From Pseudodesulfovibrio thermohalotolerans (GTDB lineage Bacteria > Desulfobacterota > Desulfovibrionia > Desulfovibrionales > Desulfovibrionaceae), in contig NZ_CP120635.1 of assembly GCF_021353295.2 (NCBI RefSeq), positions 3,811,501-3,875,500 of the forward strand: a DNA stretch of 64,000 nucleotides. The letters are read 5' to 3'. Both the position numbers and the translations under genes were made by a program. The notes under the pieces were generated by a model. That model was not told where the DNA came from. It was given only the letters and a program-made list of their open reading frames with translations, and did not search any database. The first letter of the stretch is position 1, and each line of letters begins with the position of its first letter. This document shows, one piece after another, positions 42,902 to 50,969 of this stretch.

Positions 42902-43462
42902 ATGAGGACATATATGAAATGGCTGCCGCTCGCGGCCCTGGTTCTGGCCCTGCTGACCGGGTGCGCCGCAGGCAACGCCATCAAACTGAAATACGCGCTC
43001 ATCAGCACGGATTCCCCGTGCTCGGGCGAGGTGACGGTTTTCCGGTTCGAGGACAAGCGGCCCGCGGGGGTGCTGGGCAAGACCTCCGACAAGGAGACCA
43101 TAACCACCCTGTCCGATGTGGCCGACTGGGTGGGCTGGGCACTGTTTGACGAGCTTGAGAACGCCGGGTGCAAGGCCCGGTACAGAACCACCGCGCTCAC
43201 GCCCGCCGACGACCTTGTGGTTACCGGCGAGGTTCTCGACTTGACCCTGAATCAGACCGGCGTGACCACATACAAGGGCCGCGTGTCGGTTCGGATAGTG
43301 GTGTCCCGGAGCGGTAAAACCCTGCATACCGAGAAGTACACCAGCGAGGTGGAGGACGTGGTTGTGCCCGGCTATTCCTCCCAGGCCGACATCCTTGCCG
43401 AGGCCCTTCGCGGGGTCATGTACGAGGCCATCCCGGCCATTGCCGCGGCTGCCGAGAAATAG
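42902..43462 (+). CDS. YajG-like lipoprotein
   Basis: A 186-residue lipoprotein (lipobox LALLTGCAA, Cys21). The mature domain, VTVFRFEDKRPAGVLGKTSD with the later VTTYKGRVSVRIVVSRSGKT, resembles the YajG/curli-associated lipoprotein group, in which a short D-x-R-P motif follows the first strand. Function is unknown. The ATG follows GGAG at 42889. It lies between the coiled-coil lipoprotein and the ferredoxin-nitroreductase gene; the link to the latter is positional only. Confidence 0.78.
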   Translation: MRTYMKWLPLAALVLALLTGCAAGNAIKLKYALISTDSPCSGEVTVFRFEDKRPAGVLGKTSDKETITTLSDVADWVGWALFDELENAGCKARYRTTALTPADDLVVTGEVLDLTLNQTGVTTYKGRVSVRIVVSRSGKTLHTEKYTSEVEDVVVPGYSSQADILAEALRGVMYEAIPAIAAAAEK

Positions 43463-43517
43463 CCCGATTCCCCTTTCCTCCCGGTTCGCCGGGCCCAAGC
43501 CCCTTCGAGGAGCAAAG

Positions 43518-44321
43518 ATGTTTGCCGACAAGGATATCTGCAAGCGCTGCGGCGCGTGTCTGGACGAGTGCCCCTTCGACCTCATCGTCGAAGACCGCGA
43601 GGGCTTTCCCAAGCTTCGCCCCGCTGCCAAGAAAACCTGCATCAACTGCGGCCATTGTGTGGCCGTCTGCCCCGTGGGGGCCGTGACGCTGCCCGAGATG
43701 CCCGTGACCGCCGGCCTGTCCCCGGCCCAGTGCGCCCCGTTCGACCGCGAGCTTAAGGTGACGCCCGAACAGGCCGACCAGTTCCTCAGCGGACGCCGCT
43801 CGGTGCGCACCTACAAGGACAAGGTCGTGCCCGGCGAGGTCCTGGAACATCTCTTTTCCGTGTCCGGGTTCGCGCCCAGCGCCAAGAACGGCCAGCCCGC
43901 GCGGTGGATCGTCACCCGCACGCCCGAGGCCACCCGCCGCCTGGCGGGCATGACCGTGGACTACATGGCCACCAACTCGATCATGCCCGGCGTGGTCAAG
44001 AACTGGGCGCGCGGCGTGGACAAGATTCTCCATGGCGCTCCCCACGTGGCCGTGGCGCACGCCCCGGAGGACGGTTTCAACCCGGCCGAGGACTGCGCCC
44101 TGGCCGCTGCCTACCTCGAACTGGCCGCCCACGCCCACGGCCTTGGCGCCTGCTGGGCGGGCTTCCTCATGGAGGTGGCCGAAGGGTGCTGCAACATTCG
44201 CCGTGAGCTGGGCATTCCCGAAGGCCACGGCGTCTATGCCGCCCTGATACTCGGTTATCCGAAGTACCGCTACAAGCGAATTCCCACCCGTCGTCCCGTG
44301 GAAATCGGCTGGCTGGATTGA
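43518..44321 (+). CDS. Ferredoxin-nitroreductase fusion protein
   Basis: A 267-residue cytoplasmic protein with an N-terminal 2[4Fe-4S] ferredoxin domain (CKRCGACLDECP at residues 9-20 and CINCGHCVAVCP near 42-53) fused to an FMN nitroreductase domain (RRSVRTYKDKVVPGEVLEHL from about 94). This architecture is common in anaerobes and lets ferredoxin electrons reduce the FMN directly. The substrate is unknown. ATG 43518 has a GAGGAGC site; an upstream in-frame reading overlaps the lipoprotein gene and is not credible. A bidirectional terminator follows. Confidence 0.93.
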   Translation: MFADKDICKRCGACLDECPFDLIVEDREGFPKLRPAAKKTCINCGHCVAVCPVGAVTLPEMPVTAGLSPAQCAPFDRELKVTPEQADQFLSGRRSVRTYKDKVVPGEVLEHLFSVSGFAPSAKNGQPARWIVTRTPEATRRLAGMTVDYMATNSIMPGVVKNWARGVDKILHGAPHVAVAHAPEDGFNPAEDCALAAAYLELAAHAHGLGACWAGFLMEVAEGCCNIRRELGIPEGHGVYAALILGYPKYRYKRIPTRRPVEIGWLD

Positions 44322-44373
44322 TAGGAACCTTTTCCCGGAGCCTGTCCCGGGCACGGAGAAGGCGAAATTCCAT

Positions 44374-44413
44374 GAGAAAGGCCCCGCTCGAATAATCGAG
44401 CGGGGCCTTTCTC
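44374..44413. terminator. Bidirectional terminator between convergent genes
   Basis: A perfect 17-bp stem (44374-44390 with 44397-44413, loop 6) between the nitroreductase and the 3D-domain protein gene. The T-tracts are short. Confidence 0.85.
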
Positions 44414-44427
44414 GCGCGTCCCGTCGG

Positions 44428-44922
44428 CTAGATGTCGAGGAGCGCGGCCTTGATGTTCTTTCTCCCGAACTCGCGGGCCCGGGATTCGTCCCACATGAAG
44501 ATGTCGATGCGCTGGTGATAGCGCTTGTTCATGAGGTCGTTGATCTCGAAGATGCCGTAGCCTTCGATGCGGACCTTGCGTCCGAAGACCCATCCCTGAT
44601 CGAAGAGGTCGCGGGACACGGCGATGGTGCCGGAACGGACCTTGCGCATGGAGGCGGCGATAAGCGGGTCGTCGTCGCACTGGTCGGTGGACGGGTTGTA
44701 GGCGGTCACGGTGACCGTGCGCACCGGGGATCGGTTCTTGGCCTTTTGGAGGAGGCGGGCCTCCTCGACCAGTATCTTGCGCGCTTCGGCGGTCTTCTGG
44801 ACCAGCTCAAGGCGGTGGGTCAGGTCGTCGATTTTCTGTTGTTTCACGACGACGACTACCGCCAGGATCACGAGGGTCGCACAGAGGACCGGGGTGAAGG
44901 TGTAGTTGAAGAGTATTCGCAT
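44428..44922 (-). CDS. 3D-domain membrane-anchored protein
   Basis: A 164-residue protein with one N-terminal span (residues 8-28), a short coiled coil (about 29-62) and a C-terminal 3D (Asp-Asp-Asp) double-psi barrel as in the catalytic part of MltA-type lytic transglycosylases and RpfB/YocH proteins. Motifs: VTAYNPSTDQCDDDPLIAAS near residue 72, GTIAVSRDLF, and INDLMNKRYHQRIDIFM, which holds the conserved Asp residues. It probably acts on or binds peptidoglycan. A consensus sigma-70 promoter is upstream (44958-44986). Confidence 0.88.
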   Translation of the reverse strand: MRILFNYTFTPVLCATLVILAVVVVVKQQKIDDLTHRLELVQKTAEARKILVEEARLLQKAKNRSPVRTVTVTAYNPSTDQCDDDPLIAASMRKVRSGTIAVSRDLFDQGWVFGRKVRIEGYGIFEINDLMNKRYHQRIDIFMWDESRAREFGRKNIKAALLDI

Positions 44923-44957
44923 ATAGGGATTGCTCCGTTGTCGTTTTTGGTCCGTGG

Positions 44958-44986
44958 CATATAATGATCGGAAAATAACTTGTCAA
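44958..44986 (-). promoter_or_regulatory. Sigma-70 promoter of the 3D-domain gene
   Basis: On the minus strand TTGACA (44981-44986) and TATATG (44958-44963) are exactly 17 bases apart, 36 bases before the start codon. Confidence 0.75.
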
Positions 44987-45149
44987 CGCCAAAACCTTTT
45001 CGATGCAAGACGTGGGCCTTTCTTAGCTAACATATTGAATTTAATTATGATGTATGAATATCGTTCTTGCGATCAACCGGTGCCGTCAAGAAAGCGTTTC
45101 ATTTTTTCAACAGCTTGGGAGACTCCGGTTTTTTCGATGAAATTATTTC

Positions 45150-45178
45150 TTGATATAGAATATCGCTTTCAATATAGT
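45150..45178 (+). promoter_or_regulatory. Sigma-70 promoter of the MBL-like gene
   Basis: TTGATA (45150-45155) and TATAGT (45173-45178) are exactly 17 bases apart, 46 bases before the start codon, in an unusually AT-rich stretch (about 44990-45235). Confidence 0.75.
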
Positions 45179-45223
45179 GTCAACGAAACGATAGCTATTT
45201 TCCTAATTTTATCAAGGATAATA

Positions 45224-46486
45224 ATGGATTCGACAATGTTTAGAATGCTCCCCGCGTACAGTGGGGATGCCTGCCTGCTGACCACCCGCCGGGGGACATA
45301 TCTTTTCGACGGCGGGATTTTGTGTGGAGATTTGTCCCGAATGCTGCGTGAGCGACGGGTGGGCAAATTGCGGGTCGCGGTGTGCACATCCGCGTCGCCT
45401 GAGCGGCTCGGCGGCATTCTCGATCTCATGGAGAGCGGGTATCCGGTGGGCGAATACTGGCTGCCGGACAGCCTGCGCGTCCTCGCCGCAGCGGCTCGCG
45501 ACTTTGATGGCGGGTTTCCCGACTGGCTTGTCCGGTGCGGCTGGCCGGTGCCGGTGGAGGCGTCCTTTCCCATGCCCAACACCATGCCCCCGGTTCAGGA
45601 AGGTCATCCGCTGACCGCGTGCGCGGAGCTTGCCCTGCTCGGGACGGCCGCCTGCACGGGGCGGCTGCCGGTCGAACCTCGGCCGTTGGCTCCGGCGGAG
45701 ACGTTCCCGGCCGTGTCGAGGATGCTATTGTCTTCCTTGGCGGAGACCGGGAACGGCGGACTGCTGCAACTGTGTCTGGATGCCCTGGGCAGGGACGAGA
45801 AGCGGAATCTCCCGGCAAGCGCGGTGCTTTGCGGCAGGCTGCTGGCCAATCGCGCGGAGGCGTTGCCTCCGTCCACGCACCGGGTGGCCCGGCAGGTGGG
45901 GATGACGTTTGCCCTGGCCGTCATGGCCGAGGGGTTGCTGGCGCGGGGCGGTATCCGGGTGCGCTGGTTCCGGCAGACGGGACGGCTTGAGGAGCACCTG
46001 GTGCCGAGGCATCCCGTCATGTGCCTGAACGGCGTGGAAGCGGCGGACAGGGGAGCGGAGCCGCGCCGGATGTCGGCGGCGTCCTTGCTCCAGGCGGCCA
46101 GACGCATTTCCGTGCCCGGGGCCGGGCTGGTCTTCCGCTATGGCGACGCGGATTGCGGCGTCCTTGTCTGCGGCAACTCCAGGCTTTCCTTTTTGGGACG
46201 GCGCGGAGTTCTTCCACTTGCCCGCCCCACCGTCATAACGGCCCCGCAACTGGGATCCCCCGGCGGCGAAGGGGCATACGGCCGCGTGCGGTCCGCCGAT
46301 CCCGGGGCCGACGCCTGGGTGCGCGCAAAGTGTTTCCGGTCCAGGCGGGTGGCCGAGGGGTTTATGCGGCAGGCGGTCCGTTATTGCCTGTGCAACTGTA
46401 GGGACCGGACCCTTCAGGAAATTCTGCTCGTCTTCGATCGAGGCCGGTGGCGTCGGCTGGCCGGAGGCGTGTGCACCTGCCTCTGA
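45224..46486 (+). CDS. Metallo-beta-lactamase-like protein lacking the metal-binding motif
   Basis: A 420-residue protein. Its first 90 residues follow the ComEC/Rec2-like MBL pattern: MLPAYSGDACLLTT, then YLFDGG, a helix, a hydrophobic strand LRVAVCTSA, and GGILDLMESGYPVGEYWLP. At the place where MBL hydrolases have T-H-x-H-x-D-H-x-G-G, this protein has T-S-A-S-P-E-R-L-G-G, so no His/Asp ligand remains. The rest is Cys-rich toward the end (CLCNCRDRT) and not recognisable. There is no signal peptide. ATG 45224 follows AAGGATA and a consensus promoter; an ATG at 45236 is possible. It may be a non-catalytic scaffold or regulator. Confidence 0.75.
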   Translation: MDSTMFRMLPAYSGDACLLTTRRGTYLFDGGILCGDLSRMLRERRVGKLRVAVCTSASPERLGGILDLMESGYPVGEYWLPDSLRVLAAAARDFDGGFPDWLVRCGWPVPVEASFPMPNTMPPVQEGHPLTACAELALLGTAACTGRLPVEPRPLAPAETFPAVSRMLLSSLAETGNGGLLQLCLDALGRDEKRNLPASAVLCGRLLANRAEALPPSTHRVARQVGMTFALAVMAEGLLARGGIRVRWFRQTGRLEEHLVPRHPVMCLNGVEAADRGAEPRRMSAASLLQAARRISVPGAGLVFRYGDADCGVLVCGNSRLSFLGRRGVLPLARPTVITAPQLGSPGGEGAYGRVRSADPGADAWVRAKCFRSRRVAEGFMRQAVRYCLCNCRDRTLQEILLVFDRGRWRRLAGGVCTCL

Positions 46487-46587
46487 TCCGCTGCGGGGGC
46501 GGGCGGTCATCCCGGCACGGGCGACCCTCTTTCCAATTCGTCTGCAAAATGGTATTATATATGTCTATATATTATTGGAGGGGAGCA

Positions 46588-46935
46588 ATGATGCGGGATT
46601 TGTTCGATGCCGACCATTTCCTGGACAGCGTTGTCCAGGACAGGGAGCTGGCCGTTGACCTCGTCGAAGCCTTTATCGAAGACTGCCCGGAACGGCTGGC
46701 CGAGTTGACCGAGGCTCTGGCCGAAGGCGACGCCGACAGGGGACGCAAGTTGGCCCATTCGTTGAAAGGCATGTGCGGTGTGGTCCGCGCCGGGGTGTTG
46801 AGCAGGCTGGCTTTGGAAATGGAGTCGGCCGCGCAGAAGGGCGATTTGGACGGCGTGCGCGAAAGGATGGGCATGTTCACCGAGGGCCTGGCCCGGGTCA
46901 TGGCGCTCATGGAAGATTTCAGGAAACACGGCTGA
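46588..46935 (+). CDS. Hpt-domain phosphotransfer protein
   Basis: A 115-residue four-helix protein with the Hpt signature LAHSLKGMCGVV (phosphoacceptor His near residue 53). It is a free-standing histidine phosphotransfer protein that would relay phosphate between a hybrid kinase and a response regulator, neither of which is adjacent. Of two ATGs (46588 and 46591), the first lies 6 bases after a GGAGG core and was chosen. The upstream 46545-46580 is AT-rich and probably holds its promoter. A strong terminator follows, so it is likely monocistronic. Confidence 0.9.
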   Translation: MMRDLFDADHFLDSVVQDRELAVDLVEAFIEDCPERLAELTEALAEGDADRGRKLAHSLKGMCGVVRAGVLSRLALEMESAAQKGDLDGVRERMGMFTEGLARVMALMEDFRKHG

Positions 46936-46951
46936 GTCCGGGACGCCGGGG

Positions 46952-46991
46952 CGAAAAAAAGGCCTGTCCGTATTGGACAGGCCTTTTTTCG
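46952..46991. terminator. Bidirectional terminator between Hpt and OmpH-like genes
   Basis: A long stem CGAAAAAA-GGCCTGTCC / GGACAGGCC-TTTTTTCG with loop GTATT gives T-runs on both strands. Confidence 0.95.
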
Positions 46992-47007
46992 TGTCGATAG
47001 GGGAGCG

Positions 47008-47571
47008 CTATTTCGTGGCCTCTCCGCCCTCGGGAGCGGTCTTGGCGGGAGCCTCGGCAGGGGCCGGAGCGGCTTCCGGAGTCGGGGCATCGGTCTTGGG
47101 CGCTTCGGGACGGGTGAAGTCCACCTGCACCTTGTCCATGGCGGCCACGATATCCTTGGTGATGTCAACGGTTTCGCTGGACGCGATGATGGCCTGCCTG
47201 CTCAGGATCAGGGTCAACCCCTTCTCCTTGCGGTAGTTGTCCAGGACTTCGTTGAACTTGGCGTCCACCAGGCCGACGACGCGCTGCTGCTCGGCGGTCA
47301 TGGTGTTCTGCAGTTCGCCCATGGCCAGCTTGTAGGCGGCCACGGTCTCTTCGGTCTGGTCGGCCTGCATGGCCTTGTAGGCGGCTTCGGCTTTTTCCTG
47401 CAGAGGCTTGCCCATCTCCTGGAGGTGAGCCATGGCCTCGGTGGCCAGCTTGTTGTCCTTGAAGGCGGCTGCTTCGTCCACAACGCCTATCTTGACCGAA
47501 GGTTCCTGGTTGCAGGCGCTCAGGCCGAGGACCAGAGCCGCGACGAGGAACAGGGGAAGAATCCGTTTCAT
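47008..47571 (-). CDS. OmpH/Skp-like lipoprotein
   Basis: A 187-residue lipoprotein (lipobox LVLGLSACN, Cys19). The mature part follows the Skp/OmpH pattern: KIGVVDEAAAFKDNKLATEA at the start, a long helical hairpin (about 60-115) and YRKEKGLTLILSRQAIIASS, where Skp has the conserved strand after the coiled coil. The C-terminus is an Ala/Pro/Glu linker (APAPAEAPAKTAPEGGEATK). Skp proteins are periplasmic chaperones; lipid anchoring is a variation. MKR at 47571 is 8-9 bases from GGAG, better than the upstream ATG 47577. Confidence 0.85.
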   Translation of the reverse strand: MKRILPLFLVAALVLGLSACNQEPSVKIGVVDEAAAFKDNKLATEAMAHLQEMGKPLQEKAEAAYKAMQADQTEETVAAYKLAMGELQNTMTAEQQRVVGLVDAKFNEVLDNYRKEKGLTLILSRQAIIASSETVDITKDIVAAMDKVQVDFTRPEAPKTDAPTPEAAPAPAEAPAKTAPEGGEATK

Positions 47572-47875
47572 TGCCATATCTCCATTGTTTCGTTTGAAGT
47601 CGATTGGATCAAGAAGTCGCGCAAGACTACGCGCGCCGGGGATATCTGGCAAGGGAAACATCGGATAGCCTGTTGTGGCGGCATCGCCTGGGCCGAGTCG
47701 GGCGCGGCAGGAAGTTCCATCGTTCAGTTCGTCGTTTCCCCTTGGAAATATGGGGGATTCGTGCTGGCACATCCCTTGCTTTCAATCTCATCGAGAAGGC
47801 ATCGGGAACTTCTTGCCGGGGAATGGGTATCCCTGCGGTTCCCGCGAGTCCGGCCAGCGCCGGATCGGAGGAAGT
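47572..47875. other. Divergent intergenic region before flgE
   Basis: About 300 bases without a gene. It holds the sigma-54 promoter of flgE (47765-47780) and, presumably, the promoter of the OmpH-like gene. Enhancer-binding sites for the sigma-54 activator would be expected upstream of 47765 but cannot be recognised. Confidence 0.5.
47765..47780 (+). promoter_or_regulatory. Sigma-54 promoter of flgE
   Basis: TGGCACATCCCTTGCT matches TGGCACGNNNNTTGCW at all but one fixed position, with GG and GC 10 bases apart. It lies about 95 bases before the flgE start. Confidence 0.88.
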
Positions 47876-49489
47876 ATGAGTTTCGGAAGTATGTACGTGG
47901 GCGCCACCGGCGTGGTGGCCCATAGCGAAGGAATGCAGGTCCTGGCCAACAACCTGGCCAACGTCGACACCATCGGCTACAAACGCTCGGACATTCTGTT
48001 CGGCGATCTTATCAGCCAGCAGGTGGCTTCGGGCGGTGCATTGTACGAATCCGGTTCGGTCCGCACCAGCCAGTTGGGCAAGGGCGTGGGCGTGTCGTCC
48101 ATCCGGGGCGATTTCACCAGCGGAGCCCTGTCCGGGACCACCTCCGCCACTGACCTGGCCATCTCGGGCGAGGGCTTCTTCGGCGTCAACGATCCCTCAG
48201 GAACCATTCGTGGGGCGTCCCACTATACGCGGGCCGGGGATTTCCGTTTCGACAACGAGGCCTATCTGGTCAACGCCCAGGGGTACCGGCTGCAAGGGTT
48301 CGCCTATGACCGCGAGACCGGCGAGTGGTCGGGCAGCGTGTCCGACATCCAATTGCCTTACGAAGACGTGACCGTGGACGGCCAGACCGCCCGCGTGGTT
48401 CAGTCCTCGCCGCTCGCCACCTCTTCGGTGGAGGTCGTCACCCGGCTGGATCATTCGGCCCTGAGCCAAATCTCCGATGAAAACAATCCGTTTTTCGCCA
48501 TGCTCGGGGCGTACGCCGCCAACGGGACCGATTCGGATTCCCCGTTCGGCGACGCGCAGCCGCAGTATTCCACGGCCGTGGACGTGTTCGACGAGAACGG
48601 CGTCAACCACGAAATGACTATCTATTTCGATCCGGTGTCCACGGCGGGACTCTCCAACGCCGTGCCCGGCTACACCTATTGGGAATACCTCGTCGCCCTG
48701 CCCGGCGAGTCGGACGGCTCGACGGCCAACGGCACCTCTGCGGCCGGATTGGCCGGGATGGGGGTGTTGACCTTCAACGACAGGGGCGCACTCATCAACC
48801 AGTCGGCTTTTACTTTGGACCTCGCGAACGCGTCCGGAGCCGGCGGCACGAGCCTGGGAGCCTGGGTTCCCGCCGAGTTCAGCGAGGACGGCCTGGCGCA
48901 GTTCAATTACACCTTCGCCAGCAACGGCGGGGCCGGGACCATTGCCTATGATTTCGGGGTCAACTCCGATACGGCGTCCTGGGCGGGCGGGTCCGTGGCC
49001 TCGGCCGCTGACATCGGGACGAACGCGAACCTGCTCCCAGAGATGGACTCCATGAACCGGGACGCCCGCGTGACCACCAGTTACGACCTGCCGTCATCCA
49101 CCTTGTTCAGCCTTCAGGACGGTTACTCCTGGGGATATCTCAACTACGTCAGCGTGAACGAGGAGGGCGTGCTCAGCGGCCACTTTTCCAACGGCCAGAC
49201 CGAGGAGATGTATCAGGTGGCCGTCTACAAGTTCAACAGCCCGTGGGGGCTCAAGCGGGACGGCGGCACCAATTTCGTGGCCACCGAGGCATCGGGCGAG
49301 GCCATCCTCGGCACGGCCGGGGACCGGGGGCGTGGGCTCATCAATCAGAACACCCTCGAAGAGAGCAACGTGGACATGGCCCGGGAGTTCTCCAACATGA
49401 TCGTCACCCAGCGGGGATATCAGGCCAACACCAAGGTCATCACCACCTCGGATTCGATCCTGAACACCCTCATTTCCATCAAGCGCTGA
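47876..49489 (+). CDS. flgE: Flagellar hook protein FlgE
   Basis: A 537-residue axial flagellar protein that polymerises into the hook. The N-terminal flg_bb_rod motif (VLANNLANVDTIGYKRSDIL) and D0 helix are present. The D1/D2 region has ISGEGFFGVNDPSG and SHYTRAGDFRFDNEAYLVNA, and the C-terminal SNVDMAREFSNMIVTQRGYQ ... ITTSDSILNTLI is diagnostic. RBS CGGAGGAA and ATG 47876 set the start; the upstream in-frame ATG is not credible. It is transcribed from a sigma-54 promoter and followed by a terminator, so it is monocistronic, away from other flagellar genes in this window. Confidence 0.95.
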   Translation: MSFGSMYVGATGVVAHSEGMQVLANNLANVDTIGYKRSDILFGDLISQQVASGGALYESGSVRTSQLGKGVGVSSIRGDFTSGALSGTTSATDLAISGEGFFGVNDPSGTIRGASHYTRAGDFRFDNEAYLVNAQGYRLQGFAYDRETGEWSGSVSDIQLPYEDVTVDGQTARVVQSSPLATSSVEVVTRLDHSALSQISDENNPFFAMLGAYAANGTDSDSPFGDAQPQYSTAVDVFDENGVNHEMTIYFDPVSTAGLSNAVPGYTYWEYLVALPGESDGSTANGTSAAGLAGMGVLTFNDRGALINQSAFTLDLANASGAGGTSLGAWVPAEFSEDGLAQFNYTFASNGGAGTIAYDFGVNSDTASWAGGSVASAADIGTNANLLPEMDSMNRDARVTTSYDLPSSTLFSLQDGYSWGYLNYVSVNEEGVLSGHFSNGQTEEMYQVAVYKFNSPWGLKRDGGTNFVATEASGEAILGTAGDRGRGLINQNTLEESNVDMAREFSNMIVTQRGYQANTKVITTSDSILNTLISIKR

Positions 49490-49511
49490 TCCCTTTCTCC
49501 ATCGCATCACG

Positions 49512-49547
49512 GGGCGTTGTCCGGCAGGTCCGGGCAACGCCCTTTTT
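49512..49547 (+). terminator. Terminator of flgE
   Basis: GGGCGTTG (49512-49519) pairs with CAACGCCC (49535-49542) with further inner pairing, followed by TTTTT. Confidence 0.92.
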
Positions 49548-49616
49548 CGCGCCCCGCCTTGAATTTCCCTGACAAAGCGGATAGTCAGAACGTGATCCGC
49601 CAACAAGGAGTTTCAC

Positions 49617-50969
49617 GTGACGGAGACAAGCGACGCCCGCAGCCGGGAGGCCGTCATGGCCCTGGTCCGGGAGGTGGAACAGGAAGCCCCGGGCGGGGCG
49701 GAATCCCTCTACATGGCCGCCATGCTGGCCGATGCGCCCCTGCCCTACGATTTTGCCCTTTCCGTGGAGGGCACCATGCACAATCCGGCCCTGGTCAACC
49801 CCGCCGCCGCCTTTTTCGCGGCCACGGCCATCATGACTCCGCTCATCGATCGCGGATTGGTCTTCGCCGATCCGGACGCCCAGGTATTCACCCTGCCGCC
49901 GGATGTGCGTGAGATTCTGCGCGCGGGCATGGACCGGCAACAGGCCGCCGAGTGGGCCGGGCGGGCCGTCTACGCCCTGAACCTGTCCCTGCCCGACGCC
50001 GAGCCGCAAAGCCTGCCTGTCGTGGAATGGCTTCTGCCCCATGTGCTGGCCTGCCGGGACCTGGCGGCCGACCTCGGCGTGAACACGGCCGCCGCCAACC
50101 GGGTCCTGCATCAGGCCGGATTCACATTGTATTACGGTCAGCGCCACAAGGAAGCCGCCGGACTGCTGGAAGCGGCCATGGCCGTCGACGTGGCCCTCAA
50201 GGGCGGCCATCATCCGGACATCGCCGCCGACCTGGAAGGGCTGGCCACGGTCTATCAGGCCGGAGGGAATTTGGCCCGCGCCGAAGCGACCTTTTCCGCC
50301 TGTCTGGACCTGCAACGCGAGATACTCACCGAGAACAATCCGTCCATGGTCCCGGTGCTGCACGGTTTGGCCATGGTCCGACAGGCGCGCGGCGACCTGG
50401 CCGGGGCCGAGTCCGCCCTGAACGAGTGCCTGGCCGTCCTGCGCGCATCCGGGGAGGAACGCCACCCGGCCGCAGCCTCCTGCCTGCACAATCTGGCCCT
50501 GCTCATGGATGCGCTGGACCGCCCCGAGGAAGGGTTGCGCCTTGCCCTGGAGAGTCTGGGCATGACCGTGGACCTGTACGGCGAACACCATCCCGAAGCC
50601 GCCGCCGGGCACAATCTCGCCGGGCTGCTTTTCGAACGGCTGGGCAAGGGGCCCGAGGCAGAGGCGCATTTCCGCAAAAGTCTTTCCATTCGCAGCCGGA
50701 CTTTTGGCGAGGACCACCCCGAGACCGCCCAGGCATTGTGCAATCTGGCCCTGTTCCTGGACGGGCGGGGCGCGGGCGAAGAGGCCTTCGACTGCTTCGA
50801 GCGCGGCTTCGCGGCCTATGAGGCTGCTTTGGGACCGGATCACCCCTACATGGAGTCCGCCCTGGACAATCTCGTCGCCTTTCTGGAACGGACCGCGTCG
50901 TCGGATTCGCCCCTGCGGGAGCGGGCCGAAGCGCGGCTCAGGCTGATCGTGGAAAAAGCGGGGCGTTGA
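49617..50969 (+). CDS. Tetratricopeptide repeat protein (kinesin light chain type)
   Basis: A 450-residue soluble protein. The start is GTG at 49617 with AAGGAG 6 bases upstream. Residues 1-160 resemble the winged-helix plus helical linker that usually follows an NB-ARC/STAND NTPase (LPYDFALSVEGTMHNPALVN, LVFADPDAQVFTLPPDVREI). Residues 165-435 hold about six TPR units of the KLC type with the HP-x-A/T-A signatures (HHPDIAADLEGLATVYQ, HPAAASCLHNLALLMDALDR, HPETAQALCNLALFLDGRG). No NTPase domain is present in the gene or nearby. It overlaps the sugar kinase by 1 base (TGATG), so the two are coupled. The role is unknown. Confidence 0.85.
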   Translation: MTETSDARSREAVMALVREVEQEAPGGAESLYMAAMLADAPLPYDFALSVEGTMHNPALVNPAAAFFAATAIMTPLIDRGLVFADPDAQVFTLPPDVREILRAGMDRQQAAEWAGRAVYALNLSLPDAEPQSLPVVEWLLPHVLACRDLAADLGVNTAAANRVLHQAGFTLYYGQRHKEAAGLLEAAMAVDVALKGGHHPDIAADLEGLATVYQAGGNLARAEATFSACLDLQREILTENNPSMVPVLHGLAMVRQARGDLAGAESALNECLAVLRASGEERHPAAASCLHNLALLMDALDRPEEGLRLALESLGMTVDLYGEHHPEAAAGHNLAGLLFERLGKGPEAEAHFRKSLSIRSRTFGEDHPETAQALCNLALFLDGRGAGEEAFDCFERGFAAYEAALGPDHPYMESALDNLVAFLERTASSDSPLRERAEARLRLIVEKAGR

